Source: Triplophysa rosa (Eukaryota; Chordata; Actinopteri; Cypriniformes; Nemacheilidae). Taken from it: a stretch of DNA of 64,000 nucleotides. Location of the stretch: positions 18,189,272 to 18,253,271 of the forward strand of contig NC_079904.1 of assembly GCF_024868665.1 (NCBI RefSeq). The letters are read 5' to 3'. The position numbers and the translations under genes are program-made. Shown here in pieces: positions 9,137 through 20,646 of the stretch (the stretch's first letter is position 1; each line of letters begins with the position of its first letter). The notes beneath the pieces were generated by a model. That model was not told the DNA's origin. It searched no databases and saw nothing but the letters and a program-made list of their open reading frames with translations.

Positions 9137-10165
9137 GAAGAACGGACCTAAAAAATGAATTACAACCAGGGGCGCAGATGGGATTTTTTAACTGGGGGGA
9201 CCAAGCTGTCAGCAAATGATTTCAACTCAGTTAGTTATTGTGTGTAATTTGGGCTTTAACTAGTGCTCAAGTAATTACTTTGCATTATTTGGGCTAATGG
9301 TTTGCACCTAAAGCCATTGGAGGATTCTTATTTGAAATCATGGCCTTCCTGATCAACACTAGCAATGCATGATCAAACTGTTATTTGTCTAGTACGCCAA
9401 TCACCCACCAAAACTTCATGCCTTCAGCAAAATTATGTTTTATTTAAACATTTAAACATAAGTCAGTAGATTTACCTCAGTCAAATTATACAGCACATTG
9501 GGTTAGATGATAATGTTATGCCAGGACCCTATAATTTAGTCTTGCAAGTCCAGATAAAACATTATTTCCTAACGATAAATTATTTGATTTATCCAAGCGT
9601 TCTTTTTTTTGCTGTGTTTGCTAAGTGCAAAAGACTAGATATACAAATAAATAACAAAACTAATCTGCCACATCTGGGAAAAGTCAACAGGCATAGGATA
9701 CTAACGTTGTTTGGTTTTTGAAAAAAACCAGGGGATTGTTTTTTGTCTCTTCATTGCCTTTATGTGGCAGTTTTGCAGTCCATTTTTTTCAGTCCAGAAA
9801 AATCACCAGCTCAGTCATAGATAATTTGGGAATTGATCACTAAGGTTACCGCTACTACAGGCACAATTGAGGCAGCTAACAGCTCCTCATAGGAACATGT
9901 AGCTAGCAGCAGCACACAGAGAGCACAGAAAACGTAAATGTCGGTGGCAGCACCATCGTGTATGTTTATTGACAACAAAACAGCGTGTAGTGAGAACGTG
10001 GGTACAAAGTAATGGTGACCGGTAGATAATTATTGTGCATCAGCCTGTGTCTGCCCCAACCCGATTCTGAAGCAGTGACGGCAAAATAATTAAGGGAGCA
10101 GCGGGCATGTCCATGTATGTAGTGGAAACCTCATTAAACCTCAGTTTTACCTATGTTGGTCGCCT
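9137..10165. other. Element start and unassigned sequence
   Basis: At 9167 a CAGGGGCGCAGATGGG sequence looks like the start of a hAT- or CACTA-like element. I could not find its other end. The rest is AT-rich without coding signal. Confidence 0.35.
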
Positions 10166-10173
10166 TTCGTAGG
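10166..10173. repeat. 8-bp target-site duplication (left)
   Basis: TTCGTAGG directly before the hAT-type end at 10174. It is identical to 26361-26368, directly after the other end. Confidence 0.75.
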
Positions 10174-10438
10174 CAGGGCCGGATTAAGAACACGGATTAA
10201 GGCCCTTGGGTTTGGCTATGGCAAACTCATGGGCCCCCTTCATTTTATTGCCACGCCACAGTGTCTTCTACTCAACTCAACTCAACTTTATTTATATAGC
10301 GCTTTTACAATTTTCATTGTTACAAAGCAGCTGACATGAGACAATTGACTACAAGCAAAAAATAAAGTTGTACCTGCAAAAACAAGAAAAGGTTGAAAAC
10401 AGAAGACAGACAACCCACAACAAAACACTCCACACACA

Positions 10439-10552
10439 CAAACGCACACCACCAACACACAAGCAAGAGACACACACACACACAGATGCGCACGCACACA
10501 CACACAACACACACACACAACGTACGTACACAGACAAGTACGCACACACACA
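10439..10552. repeat. (AC)n-rich microsatellite in LINE 3' UTR
   Basis: Imperfect CA repeats in the LINE 3' UTR. The other LINE copy has the complementary GT tract at about 27075-27190, so the tract belongs to the element family. Confidence 0.9.
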
Positions 10553-11192
10553 CACGCTCAGTGAGAGCACACATTTAGGATAAAGGAGAGAGAAGCACAG
10601 GTCAAATATAACAGATATAAATTCCTATATGCAATATTAATTAAGTAAAACTTTAAAATTCTAAAGCAGCCCCCCCGGTCAGGCAGATAGTGCAAAAACA
10701 GTATGCAAACGGTGGCGAGGAACCCAAAACTCTAATCGAGAAAAAAAACCTCAGGAGAACCCAGGCCCAACCAGGGGATTCCAGTTCCCCTCTGGCAAAA
10801 GCTGCTGCCTCTGCACAAGCTCCAGAGAACTTGCACAACAAGGCTAAATAAAATAAATAAACTTAATAATAAAATAAATTATAGTTTAAGATTATCATTA
10901 ATAATCTAATAGCATTTGAAATTTTGTGGTGAAGACATGTCAAGAGACCGCGTCCTTCTTTATCCAGCTCTATCATCTCAGCTCTTGTCAGGTCCCCACT
11001 TCCCATTCTCCCTCTACCATCAGGTCAGGCCATGAACTGCATCCTGCTCGCTGTGGTAACCTTGGAACAATGAGACAAGACTGGCTGAGAGTAGAGTACT
11101 GTTCTGTACTCTTTGATGCAACAAGTACATCAGTTGTGTTTTTGGTTCCGGTTGATCTAACTAATGCAGCCTAAACCCTCAGAAGATTTATA

Positions 11193-12095
11193 TTATGGAA
11201 GAGTAGTGTATGCAAGATTAAAAAGATGCGTCTTTAGTCTAGATTTAAACTGACAGAGTGTGTCTGCCTCCCGGACAGTGCAGGGAAGACTATTCCAAAG
11301 TTTAGGCGCTAGATAGGAAAAGGATCTACCACCTGCACTTGATTTTGAAATTCTAGGTATTACCAACTGACAGGACGCCTGAGAGCGTAATGCACGTGAA
11401 GGACTGTAATACAAAAGGAGTTCATTCAAGTACTGAGGAGCTAAACCATGTAAGGCTTTATAGGTAATAAGCAAGATTTTAAAGTTAACGCGATGCTTTA
11501 TAGGTAACCAGTGCAAGGTTGACAGAACCGGGCTAATATGTTCATACTTTTTTGTACGTGTAAGAACTCGAGCTGCCGCGTTTTGGACCAATTGGAGTTT
11601 TTGTAATAAGCCTGCAGGGCAACCACCTAACAGTGCATTACAGTAGTCTAGTCTTGATGTCATGAATGCATGAATTAACTTCTCTGCATCTGACATTGAC
11701 AGCATATGACGTAGTTTAGATATATTCTTAAAATGGAAAAACGCAATTTTACAGGTGTTGGCGACGTGGCTCTCAAATGACAGATTACTATCGAATAGAA
11801 CGCCAAGATTCTTTGCTGACGACGAGGGTTTTATGGAACATCCGTCAATAGTTAAACAGTATTCTTGGTTGTTACTTATAGCAGTTTTCGGTCCAATAAG
11901 TAACACTTCCGTTTTGTCCGAGTTCAGTAATAAAAAGTTGTTACTCATCCAGTTTTTTATATCGACTATGCATTCCATTATTCGATGGAACTGCTGTGTT
12001 TCATGAGGCTTCGAGGAAATATAAAGTTGAGTATCATCAGCATAACAGTGAAAGCTAACTCCGTGTCGCTTTATTATATCTCCTAGAGGTAGCAT
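11193..12095 (-). pseudogene. LINE ORF2, C-terminal part of reverse transcriptase
   Basis: A 300-residue open frame. It contains the RT catalytic motif YADDTQLY near the start and the [12 protein letters not shown] and [15 protein letters not shown] blocks typical of the RT thumb region. [13 protein letters not shown] and the LWNSLP block near the end are typical of L2/CR1 ORF2. The upstream RT fingers and palm are missing in this frame. Sequence at 12096-12180 continues upstream with [10 protein letters not shown], showing the same protein before the break. It would copy LINE RNA at the target site if intact. Confidence 0.9.
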
Positions 12096-12417
12096 GTATA
12101 ATGCGAAGAGCAGAGGCCCTAAGACTGAGCCCTGTGGTACACCGTACTGGACTTGCGATTTGCAGATGCTAAGTCATAAATAAGATAACCAAAGAAAGGT
12201 CAGAGCCATGCTCATTAACTTATCTGTAGTGAGCAAATCCATCTTCATTTTCATCTGGAGTAATGAGTTGTACTTTTGATTAGATGTATTCGAGGCCGTA
12301 GTTCTAGTTCAGGTCGAGTTGGGTTCATTTGCCTTAGTTTGGATGTTATGTATGAGTTAATACTTATAATTCTAATCTCTTTAGAGGTCTAGTGCATCTA
12401 ATATTTTAGACTCTGAT
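12096..12417 (-). pseudogene. Decayed RT core linking the two halves of LINE ORF2
   Basis: Short blocks still align with the intact copy at 63480-63760 (for example the sequence around cccaactcgacc), but several internal deletions and shifts have removed most of the RT fingers. This breaks ORF2 into two frames. Confidence 0.6.
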
Positions 12418-13818
12418 CTACGGTATAAAATAATTGCATTTTCTCCTTAAGGGCCTGTAGTTAGTTTGTTCAGCGGGTTTCACTTCTGATTGCATTGTTA
12501 TAATTTTTTCTCTAATATCTTGGATTTTATATGTGAAGTAGTTCATAAATTCATCACTGCTATGCTGATATACAGGATCAGAAGTCACTGACGATTTATT
12601 TTTTGTTAATTTAGCCACCGTGTTAAATAAAAACCTAGGGTTGTGCTGGTTTTCTTCTATTAGTGATGAAAAGTAGGCGGATCTAGAAGTTTTTAGGGCT
12701 TTCCTGTATTTTCGAATACTATCCTTCCATGCTGTACGAAATACCTCTAATTTAGTTTTCTTAAAGTTGCGCTCCATTTTTCGGGCCGCTTTCTTTAGAG
12801 CCTGAGTGTGTTCATTATACCACGGTGTGGGGCTGCCATTTTTAATCTTCTTTAAACGTAGTGGAGCAACTTTGTCTAGCGTTACCGAGAAGGTGGAATT
12901 AAAATTTTCAGTGGTAATGTCAAGATCTTCAACGTTATTTCTCATGATTTGAGACAATTCGGGCAGATTATCGAGAAACGCATCTTTGGTAGTTGAAGTT
13001 ATTGTTCTACCATATTTGTAACAATGAGTTTTATTTGCAGCCGTAGGCCAGTGAAGCAAACATAATACCAGATAATGATCCGAAATGTCTTCACTCTGCT
13101 GAAGGATTTTAACGTCGTCCACATTTATACCGTAAGACAGTATTAAATCTAAAGTATGATTACGAAGGTGAGTGGGTCCTGACACATGTTGACTAATGCC
13201 CATGGAGTTAAGAGTGTCTTTGAAAGCCATTCCTAAGGCATCTGTAACGTTATCTACGTGGATGTTAAAGTCACCAACGACAAGGAGTCTATCTGCGGCC
13301 AGTACTAGTTCTGATAAGAACCCACCAAATTCTTTAATAAAATCTGTGTGGTGCCCTGGAGGCCTATATACAATAGCTAGAATCAATTTAAAAAGTGTTT
13401 TATCTTTAGTATTAGGTGTTGAAACATGAAGAACCATGACTTCAAAAGAATTATATTTAGAGTTCGACTTCTGGGAAATGCTAAGAGAGTTATTGTAAAG
13501 TGCTGCGACACCTCCCCCTCTGCCTTTTAGACGAGGCTCGTGTTTATAATAATAATCTTGGGGGACAGATTCATTTAAAGCAATATAATCATCTGGTTTT
13601 AGCCATGTTTCTGTCAAACAGAGCATGTCTATTTTATGATCTGTTATCATATCGTTAACAAAAAGTGCTTTATTAGAGAGAGATCTAATATTTAGCAATC
13701 CGAGTCGTAACAGTTGATTATCTGTATTTTGTTCATGTTTAGTTTGTTTAACGTTTATTAAATTACTTTCAAGAGGTTTACGCATTATTTTATGTTTGCT
13801 AATCCGGGGGACAGACAC
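12418..13818 (-). pseudogene. LINE ORF2, N-terminal endonuclease part
   Basis: A 466-codon open frame, with its first ATG about 12 codons inside. It shows apurinic/apyrimidinic-type endonuclease blocks: [25 protein letters not shown] (catalytic Glu), [16 protein letters not shown] (Asp/Asn) and ISDHYLVL (Asp-His). The family nicks target DNA to prime reverse transcription. The frame ends early after the connector region ([12 protein letters not shown]), where the intact copy at 63,4xx continues [17 protein letters not shown]1 lies 130 bp upstream. Confidence 0.9.
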
Positions 13819-13950
13819 AGTCTCTATTTTGTGATGTTTGGGAGAACGGATTACTACATGTTGTACATTTTGTGTATTCTGCGACGTGAGACGGCAAGCA
13901 GACAGTTGGTTAAGCCATACTGTCTGCTCCCTGACCTGGGCCCCAGCGAG

Positions 13951-14820
13951 TCAAGTTTTAGCATTAGCATTAAGACTTTTTGCCATATTTCTAGACAGGA
14001 TGGAAGTCCCAGCCCAGGAGGGATGGAGACCATCTCGTTTCAACAGGTCAGGTCTGCCCTCAAAACTCTTCCAGTTATTTATAAAAACTATATCATTCTG
14101 CAGGCACCACTCAGACAACCAGCCATTTAGTGATGATAATCTGCTATAAATCTCATCACCACGATAAGCAGTGAGGGGGCCAGAGAATATTACAGTGTCT
14201 GACATCATGCTTGCGAGCTCACACACCTCTTTAATGTTATCTTTTGTGATCTCCGATTGACGGAGTCGAACATCATTTGTGCCGACGTGAATGACAATCT
14301 TACTGAATTTACGATTAGCCTTAGCCAGCACATTTAAATTTGACTTGATGTCAGGCGCTCTGGCTCCCGGTAAACATTGGACTATGGTGGCTGGTGCCTC
14401 TATGTTAACGTTCCGAACAATAGAATCACCGATAACTAGGGCACTTTCAGCAGGTTTCTCAGTCGGTGCGTCACTGAGCGGGGCAAACCTGTTCGAGACT
14501 GTAATCGGAACGGTCGAGTGATGTTTTGTCCTGCGACTACGCCGTCTCACAGTCACGAAGTTTCCCAGCTGCGGGGGATTTTCAACCGGAACCGAGCTGT
14601 GTGCGCTAATGTTGCTCGCATCCAAAGTGTTTTCTATCGTCGTTAAACTCTTACTATCCTCAGATAAAGATTGGATGCGAGACTCTAATTCTAAGATCTT
14701 CTCTGTCAGCCTAACTATTTCCCTGCATTTATCGCATATAAAGCCCTCGCAGCTGACAGAGAAGGCTAAGCTAAACATATGACATGAGGTGCAAGTAACA
14801 ATAATAGGAATAGAAGCCAT
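13951..14820 (-). CDS. LINE ORF1 protein with SGNH-esterase domain
   Basis: Intact 289-codon frame starting MASIPIIVTCTSCHMF. It has N-terminal cysteine pairs (CTSCH...CDKCREI) and then a leucine-rich, probably coiled-coil stretch at about residues 35-60. A basic linker (RRRSRRTKHH, about 92-101) follows, and then an SGNH-hydrolase domain. The domain's blocks are present: GDSIVRN (nucleophile Ser), HVGTNDVRL (Gly-x-Asn) and RDGLHPSW (Asp/His pair) near the C-terminus. ORF1 esterases of this kind are known from fish L2 and CR1 LINEs and are thought to bind RNA or lipid in the retrotransposition particle. I see no damage, so this ORF may still be functional although ORF2 is not. Confidence 0.9.
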   Translation of the reverse strand: MASIPIIVTCTSCHMFSLAFSVSCEGFICDKCREIVRLTEKILELESRIQSLSEDSKSLTTIENTLDASNISAHSSVPVENPPQLGNFVTVRRRSRRTKHHSTVPITVSNRFAPLSDAPTEKPAESALVIGDSIVRNVNIEAPATIVQCLPGARAPDIKSNLNVLAKANRKFSKIVIHVGTNDVRLRQSEITKDNIKEVCELASMMSDTVIFSGPLTAYRGDEIYSRLSSLNGWLSEWCLQNDIVFINNWKSFEGRPDLLKRDGLHPSWAGTSILSRNMAKSLNANAKT

Positions 14821-15190
14821 AACTCACCGGATTTGAAGTGCAATTCCAACTTACCAAGGTTGCTCGATGGATCGTAGTATACTCGCTTAAAAAGAGAAAC
14901 AGTTAGCACACAAGACAAACCAGAGGCAAGATGATATTCCACAGTGTGAACAGAAAGCAAGCTAACACGCTATTGCTATGCTAACGGCGTTAAGTTAACT
15001 ATCACTTTTGGTTTAGACTCTTCCAAGTAAATAACAGGAACAGGGTTATTGAGATATCAGGATAAGTTAGCAACGACAATAATAATTAACGATAATAAAA
15101 TACACTAATATTAGAGCGAAGTGGTAAGCGCACTGATACAAACAAGCCGCCGGCAGCGATGCAGGAAACAGGAAGCAGGAACCGTAAAAG
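14821..15190 (-). other. LINE 5' region
   Basis: Upstream of ORF1 on the minus strand, with no coding sequence. Its outer boundary near 15190 is approximate, set where AT-rich LINE-like sequence changes to a different repeat. Confidence 0.4.
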
Positions 15191-15194
15191 CAAA

Positions 15195-15620
15195 ACGCTT
15201 TTTTATAAAGAGCGCAAATCGATTTTGACCCCCTGCTTGCGTCAAAATCCGACGTTGAGGGTCTGACCCATTTAAAAAAAGTCTATCCTCTGTAGCCTAA
15301 AACCTGTTGTATTTTTATCGCAAGATAATGCCTACATCTAGCAAAGTTATTTGTGATTATGACCATGAAAACCGAAACTTTCCAGCACACGCGAGAGATT
15401 CGTTAGTTGACCCCCCGCGTCAGAATCCGAAGATGAGGGATTTACATTGAAGTGTATCGGACGGCCATCTACGTTGAAAAGCGACGCAAAGGGGGTACCT
15501 TCTGCCTCGGATGTCGACGCCAGGGGCAATGACCAAACGTCGATACGTGACGATGAGGGGTGAGACCGTGTTGCTTTGGATAAAAGCGTCTGCTAAATGA
15601 CTAAATGTAAATGTAAAAAC
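15195..15620. repeat. SINE/L2-tailed repeat
   Basis: Ends in TTTGGATAAAAGCGTCTGC plus an (AAATGT)n-like tail, the well-known 3' end shared by many fish L2 LINEs and tailed SINEs. Inside, a TTGACCCCC..GCGTCA motif occurs twice (near 15225 and 15403). Confidence 0.6.
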
Positions 15621-15660
15621 ATAAAAAAAATGTGTTTATGAAATACTAGAGCATGATATA

Positions 15661-16307
15661 CAGGTGCTGGTCTAATTTTGACCAACTTTATGGAGATGCA
15701 GATTTCATTTTCCAACAGGACTTGGCACCTGCACACAGTGCCAAAGCTACCAGTACCTGGTTTAAGGACCATGGTATCCCTGTTCTTAATTGGCCAGCAA
15801 ACTCGCCTGACCTTAACCCCATAGAAAATCTATGGGGTATTGTGAAGAGGAAGATGCGATATGCCAGACCCAACAATGCAGAAGAGCTGAAGGCCACTAT
15901 CAGAGCAACCTGGGCCTCTCATAACACCTGAGCAGTGCCACAGCTGATCGACTCCATGCCACGCCGCATTGCTGCAGTAATTCAGGCAAAAGGAGCCCCA
16001 ACTAAGTATTGAGTGCTGTACATGCTCATACTTTTCATGTTCATACTTTTCAGTTGGCCAAGATTTCTAAAAATCCTTTCTTTGTATTGGTCTTAAGTAA
16101 TATTCTAATTTTCTGAGATACTGAATTTGGGATTTTCATTAGTTGTCAGTTATAATCATCAAATTAAAAGAAATAAACATTTGAAATTATCAGTCTTGTG
16201 TGTAATGAATGAATATAATATACAAGTTTCACTTTTTGAATGGAATTAGTGAAATATTTTTATTTTATATATTTTTGATGATATTCTAATTATATGACCA
16301 GCACCTG
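15661..16307 (+). mobile_element. Internally deleted Tc1-type transposon
   Basis: Terminal CAGGTGCTGGTC (15661) and its inverted GACCAGCACCTG (ending 16307) are flanked by TA on both sides, the Tc1/mariner target. It retains only the 3' part of a transposase gene. Confidence 0.85.
15665..16012 (+). pseudogene. Tc1 transposase C-terminal remnant
   Basis: One frame shows FQQDLAPAHSAKAT (second catalytic Asp), NWPANSPDLNPIENLWG (catalytic Glu of a DDE triad) and a tail RIAAVIQAKGAPTKY before the stop. An in-frame stop after ASHNT breaks it. The N-terminal DNA-binding domains and the first Asp are deleted, so it cannot act. Confidence 0.9.
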
Positions 16308-16486
16308 TATATGGCATGAGTAAATATATTATGGTCAATATATTTTTACACATCCAGTACCATATCTTATCACATGTACATCAATATATTATAAAGTATA
16401 TTACTGATTATAAAATTGCATATATTGTGACATATAAGTAAATATACGACTCTATTTCAGTCTCATTATGTATATTGAGTGGCGTT

Positions 16487-16960
16487 AAAGCGAGCCCGCG
16501 NTTTCTCCCGAGAACAGCCACCACCTCGCAGCTTCCCGGGCTGTGACGAGGATGGCTAAGGCCATTCCGTCCGCCAAGGCGAGCGGCGAGGGTGATATGG
16601 GGTTTCTGCGAGGCTAATCCGTCAGCCAAGTGCTCGCGGACCGCTCGCACCCCGTCTCGCTCGCCTCAGTTCCCTAGCTGGCGGTGCCACACCTCAGCGT
16701 CCTCCTTCACGTATCGGACACGATGCGTGATGATGATGAGATGTCCATCGCAGCATCGGAGAGCGAATTGCTGGCATCCGATCCCAGACGACTCTTGCAG
16801 CTCCCCCCAGGGGGGGCGAGCTCAGGAGGAGGCGGATGTCGAGATGTCGGCCATGCTTTCCCGGGCCGCCGTGTGCATTGGGTTAGAGTGACTCCGGTGC
16901 CTCTCCCCCAGCGCTCACGGTTGGAACTGGTTCTTGGGCCACCCTGAACTCAGAATGATG
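16487..16960 (+). pseudogene. DIRS-like ORF1 internal fragment
   Basis: GC-rich block in AT-rich surroundings. One frame reads DDDEMSIAASESELLASD and, after a frameshift, another reads VEMSAMLSRAAVCIGLE, both resembling the middle of fish DIRS gag-like proteins. It may be a later part of the same protein type as 6847-7015. A single undetermined base lies at 16501. Confidence 0.55.
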
Positions 16961-18062
16961 CGCTTAATGCATTCGCTTCGTTATTTACAGTTATGCGCAT
17001 CCCGGACGCACAATGATGCGCTTAAAGCACCTACTCCTTCTGAAGTCCCGGGGATCATTTTGCTCCCCAAAGTAAATAATAGTTATAACACAACAAGAAG
17101 AGATGATGTGTTACATGTTTAACACATAATGCGTTGCATCAATCCAACAGTTTACAGTTAAATCAGAGGTTTAAAAAGAGTTATTTCGTATGAAGAGCCA
17201 AAAAATATTCAGACCGCTTCCAGTGCTTCTAATAAGCTAAGCTACACTCAACGAGTAACGTTAACTCACAGTCTCTAGCAAAATACATTTTAAACAAAAC
17301 CATAGACTATCATCTTGTCATTATGAAGAATAATGAAAACATTGGAACATCTTGGAAAGAGTAGCGTCCTGACCTTCACCGTACACGCATGCTGACTGGA
17401 GATTGACAGACAGCACCAGCTGATGTCAGAGTTTCTTAATTATGCTATATTGGTTTGTTCCTCGCATAAAGCTATCGAATGACATAAAAAGTGCATTGGT
17501 GGTTTCATGATAGTTTGTCCTTTTTGAAGCTTAAGAGTAATTTAAGCAGGGTCACAATCTGCAAAGGTTCACATACAACTTACACTAGTACAATAGCGTT
17601 AATGTAAATCATTAATGTAAAGCGTAGTGTTAAAATAAAGTAATTTATTATGAAAGTCTACATCTACGTGCTCCTCTCCGTCCGTTTGTGATTGCGTGTC
17701 CATGCTGTGATCGCATTTCGGGGGTAACTTAACGTTAGGGGGAATTCCTCCGTCCATTCACTAACTTACTGCATCCGAGGCTCTCGGTCGCTGTTTGTCG
17801 GGTGTATTATACTTCTGCTGATTAACTTACACACGCCCGGGAACATAAACTGCTATTACAGCAGATAAACGTAAATAATACGACGCGTCGACGCATTTCA
17901 CGCAACGTCGTTGCAGCACTAATTGATTCAGTAAACTAGTGAAATAAAACATTGAAGAGTGTTCACTGTTGTTCTTAATACATTTGCATCTCACAGGATG
18001 TTTTTTTATGATTTCTGACTGTGATTTGACATAAAAGCCTGTGATTGTTATTATTTCCTCAG
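16961..18062. other. Stretch without recognisable gene
   Basis: No element ends, RNA gene or splice-bounded frame was recognised. It precedes the 3'-terminal-like exon at 18063. Confidence 0.4.
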
Positions 18063-18152
18063 GCTGTGTTCAGGGGAAACCTGGAGCCAGTGAACCAGTA
18101 CACTGCCAATGATGAGGCACGGAGGGCCATCTCTATCCTTTTGTGCCAATAA
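18063..18152 (+). CDS. Isolated 3'-terminal exon (unrecognised host-like gene)
   Basis: The acceptor ttatttcctcag leads into 30 codons reading AVFRGNLEPVNQYTANDEA then RRAISILLCQ and a stop. The stop TAA overlaps an AATAAA polyadenylation-type hexamer (CAATAAAAA). It is homologous to the minus-strand exon at 4955-5028 about 13 kb away, in the opposite orientation. No upstream exons are recognised on this strand, so it may be a relic of a duplicated gene carried into the nest. Family unknown. Confidence 0.45.
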   Translation, partial: AVFRGNLEPVNQYTANDEARRAISILLCQ

Positions 18153-18654
18153 AAATGAACAAAATTATACAATGAGAAAGAAAAAAAACACTTTGATAAT
18201 GAAAACAATCAACTCAATTGCAAGAATGTGACTTGATTTTCAAATAAACTGCTATTTTTCTTAACAATTTTCTAAGTTTCTTTTTTGAAAATAATAGTTT
18301 TGAATTCGCTGCTAGATTTTTCATTTGCGCTTTCCGAGTTTTCGTTTACGCTTCTCAATTTTTCGTTCGCCTTTCTGGCACAAACCTCACGTGTGGGCGG
18401 GACTTATGGCCACTTTACTCTCATTGGTTAGTGAGATTTGGATAGTCATTTGATGCATGGTTATCGACTTCATTGGCTAAATGCTGCAACTCTCTAGCTA
18501 ATTATGCGCCCGCCATAGTTACTTAACGTTATACACGAAGCAAACGATCAGTGAGTGACGTGACGTTAGTCCAAAACAAGTCAAGAGTAATCGATCAAAC
18601 ACTTCAATCTACGCTGAACCAACCCATCTAATTATCATACAAGACACAGAAAAG

Positions 18655-18865
18655 TAAGAATAAATTCAAGAATAAATAAATAAAAGTGGAAATAAATACA
18701 TGCGATAATAAATAAATATAAAAATAAATAAACGTATAAATAAATAAATGTAAAAAATAAAAGGAAATGATAAATAAAATAATCTAAAAATAAAATGATA
18801 ATAATAAAAAATAATAAAAAATGGACAAAAAATAATAAACCAATTTAAAAAATGAAAAAAAAGTT
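18655..18865. repeat. (AAAT)n low-complexity tract
   Basis: Imperfect AAATA repeats immediately left of the foldback element. A complementary TTTAT tract lies to its right at about 20900-20985. Confidence 0.8.
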
Positions 18866-19081
18866 AAAGCTAAGATCAATAGGTCCGTGTATCATCTGAT
18901 CATTTGATTATTCCATTCAATATAACAAACGGAAAAAGAAAAAAACAGTCGATATTTCGTTTTTCCATATGCACAAAAATAAAAAACGATGTTTTTCTTC
19001 TTATTTAATCTCGAAACGGGAAATCCATTAAATAAATAAACCAAAACGAAATAACGACCCTAATTACTGTTTTTCTCATTT

Positions 19082-19327
19082 TTGGGTGATGTTGCACGGA
19101 TTTCTGCGAGCGCGGCAGCGCGCCTAGAGCTCTTCACGAATCTCGCGATCGATCAGTTATCATTTACAATGGCTTCACTCGAGCTGTACATGTTTCATAT
19201 TCATCAAATGTTTTTAAATAATATGACATATCACGAGATATCGGAAAAGAGGCCGCATGCTCTCTGGGGAACACTGCAACATTATTATGGTCCCTCCGTG
19301 AGGTACAGGCTCTGGCATGTTACCTAA
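19082..19327 (+). CDS. Short frame in foldback arm (left)
   Basis: 81 codons, with an internal ATG giving MASLELYMFHIHQMF...WHVT then stop. It is identical in translation to the inverted copy at 20401-20646. It could be the first exon of a transposase, but no motif is decisive. Perfect conservation between arms may only reflect recent copying. Confidence 0.3.
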   Translation: MGDVARISASAAARLELFTNLAIDQLSFTMASLELYMFHIHQMFLNNMTYHEISEKRPHALWGTLQHYYGPSVRYRLWHVT

Positions 19328-20400
19328 AAACAGTAGCCTAAACTGATGTAATGTAATAGTGCAAATGACTACATAAAAACCTCACAGTTTCAACACAAAC
19401 TGAACATCTTTTATGAATTACGCTATAGCGACAGTAGTTTTAGCTGGGGGAACCTAATGAACTCGGTTGAGTGAGGTTACGGGGGGAGGGGCTGTTCGCA
19501 TCACATAACTTATAAATTACAAAAGTAATTCATGGATTTACACCTTTGCTGCTACAAGCCAGCTGTGGCTACTTAATTGTTTACTTAAATGTCACATATT
19601 AAAAGCAATAATGCTAACCAACTTCGACTGTAAGCTCTGGAAAGTATTGTATGTGAACGGCATTGTTCAATATATATTTTTGAAATATTTTCCACAGTCA
19701 TGTCCTCTCTCAGTGTGACTCTTTTAGTGGTAGTGAAAAGTACAAACAAAGCATATGCAAATGCATTCATTTCCATTTCATCCCGGTAAGCGGCTGTACA
19801 TTGCGCATGCGCAAAGCGTGCGCGCGCAGAAGACCCTGGGAAATCACCCCAAAATGAAAAAACTATAATTAGGGTCGTTATTTCGTTTTGGTTTATTTAT
19901 TTATTGGATTTCCCTTTTAAGGCTGAAATAAGAAGAAACACATCGTTTTTTTATTTTTGTGCATACAGAAAAACGGAAAAACGAAATATCGACTGTTTTT
20001 TTCTTTTCCCGTTTGTTATATTGAATGGAATAATCAAATGATCAGATGATACCAGATATTCCATTCAATATAACAAATGGGAAAAGAAAAAAAACAGTCG
20101 ATATTTCGTTTTTCCGTTTTTGCTTTTAATATGTGACATTTAAGTAAACAATTAAGTAGCCACAGTTGGCTTGTAGCAGCAAAGGTGTAAATCCATGAAT
20201 TACTTTTGTAATTTAGAAATTATGTGATGCGAACAGCCCCTCCCCCCGTAACCTCACTCAACCGAGTTCATTAGGTTCCCCCAGCTAAAACTATTGTCGC
20301 TATAGCGTAATTCATAAAAGATGTTCAGTTTGTGTTGAAACTGTGAGGTTTTTATGTAGTCATTTGCACTATTACATTACATCAGTTTAGGCTACTGTTT

Positions 20401-20646
20401 TTAGGTAACATGCCAGAGCCTGTACCTCACGGAGGGACCATAATAATGTTGCAGTGTTCCCCAGAGAGCATGCGGCCTCTTTTCCGATATCTCGTGATAT
20501 GTCATATTATTTAAAAACATTTGATGAATATGAAACATGTACAGCTCGAGTGAAGCCATTGTAAATGATAACTGATCGATCGCGAGATTCGTGAAGAGCT
20601 CTAGGCGCGCTGCCGCGCTCGCAGAAATCCGTGCAACATCACCCAA
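20401..20646 (-). CDS. Short frame in foldback arm (right)
   Basis: Inverted copy of the frame at 19082-19327 with the same translation. See that entry for content. Function unknown. Confidence 0.3.
   Translation of the reverse strand: MGDVARISASAAARLELFTNLAIDQLSFTMASLELYMFHIHQMFLNNMTYHEISEKRPHALWGTLQHYYGPSVRYRLWHVT

Larger units (their letters stand above)
10271..15190 (-). mobile_element. L2/CR1-like LINE, nearly full length with RT core damaged
   Basis: On the minus strand: a 5' region (about 15190-14821), ORF1 (14820-13951), ORF2 endonuclease part (13818-12418), a scrambled RT core (12417-12096), the ORF2 C-terminal part (12095-11193), a 0.9-kb 3' UTR with (AC)n tract, and a 3' end TATAAATAAAGTTGAG with a short TTGAG repeat. 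It matches the plus-strand LINEs at 26488-27340, 56905-57919 and 61673-64000. ORF1 esterase plus apurinic-type endonuclease and RT is the layout known for fish L2/CR1 lineages. Confidence 0.9.

Noticed and set aside
10320..10574. Cys/Val-rich frames as a secreted or membrane peptide
   Set aside because: They are translations of the (AC)n microsatellite in the LINE 3' UTR.
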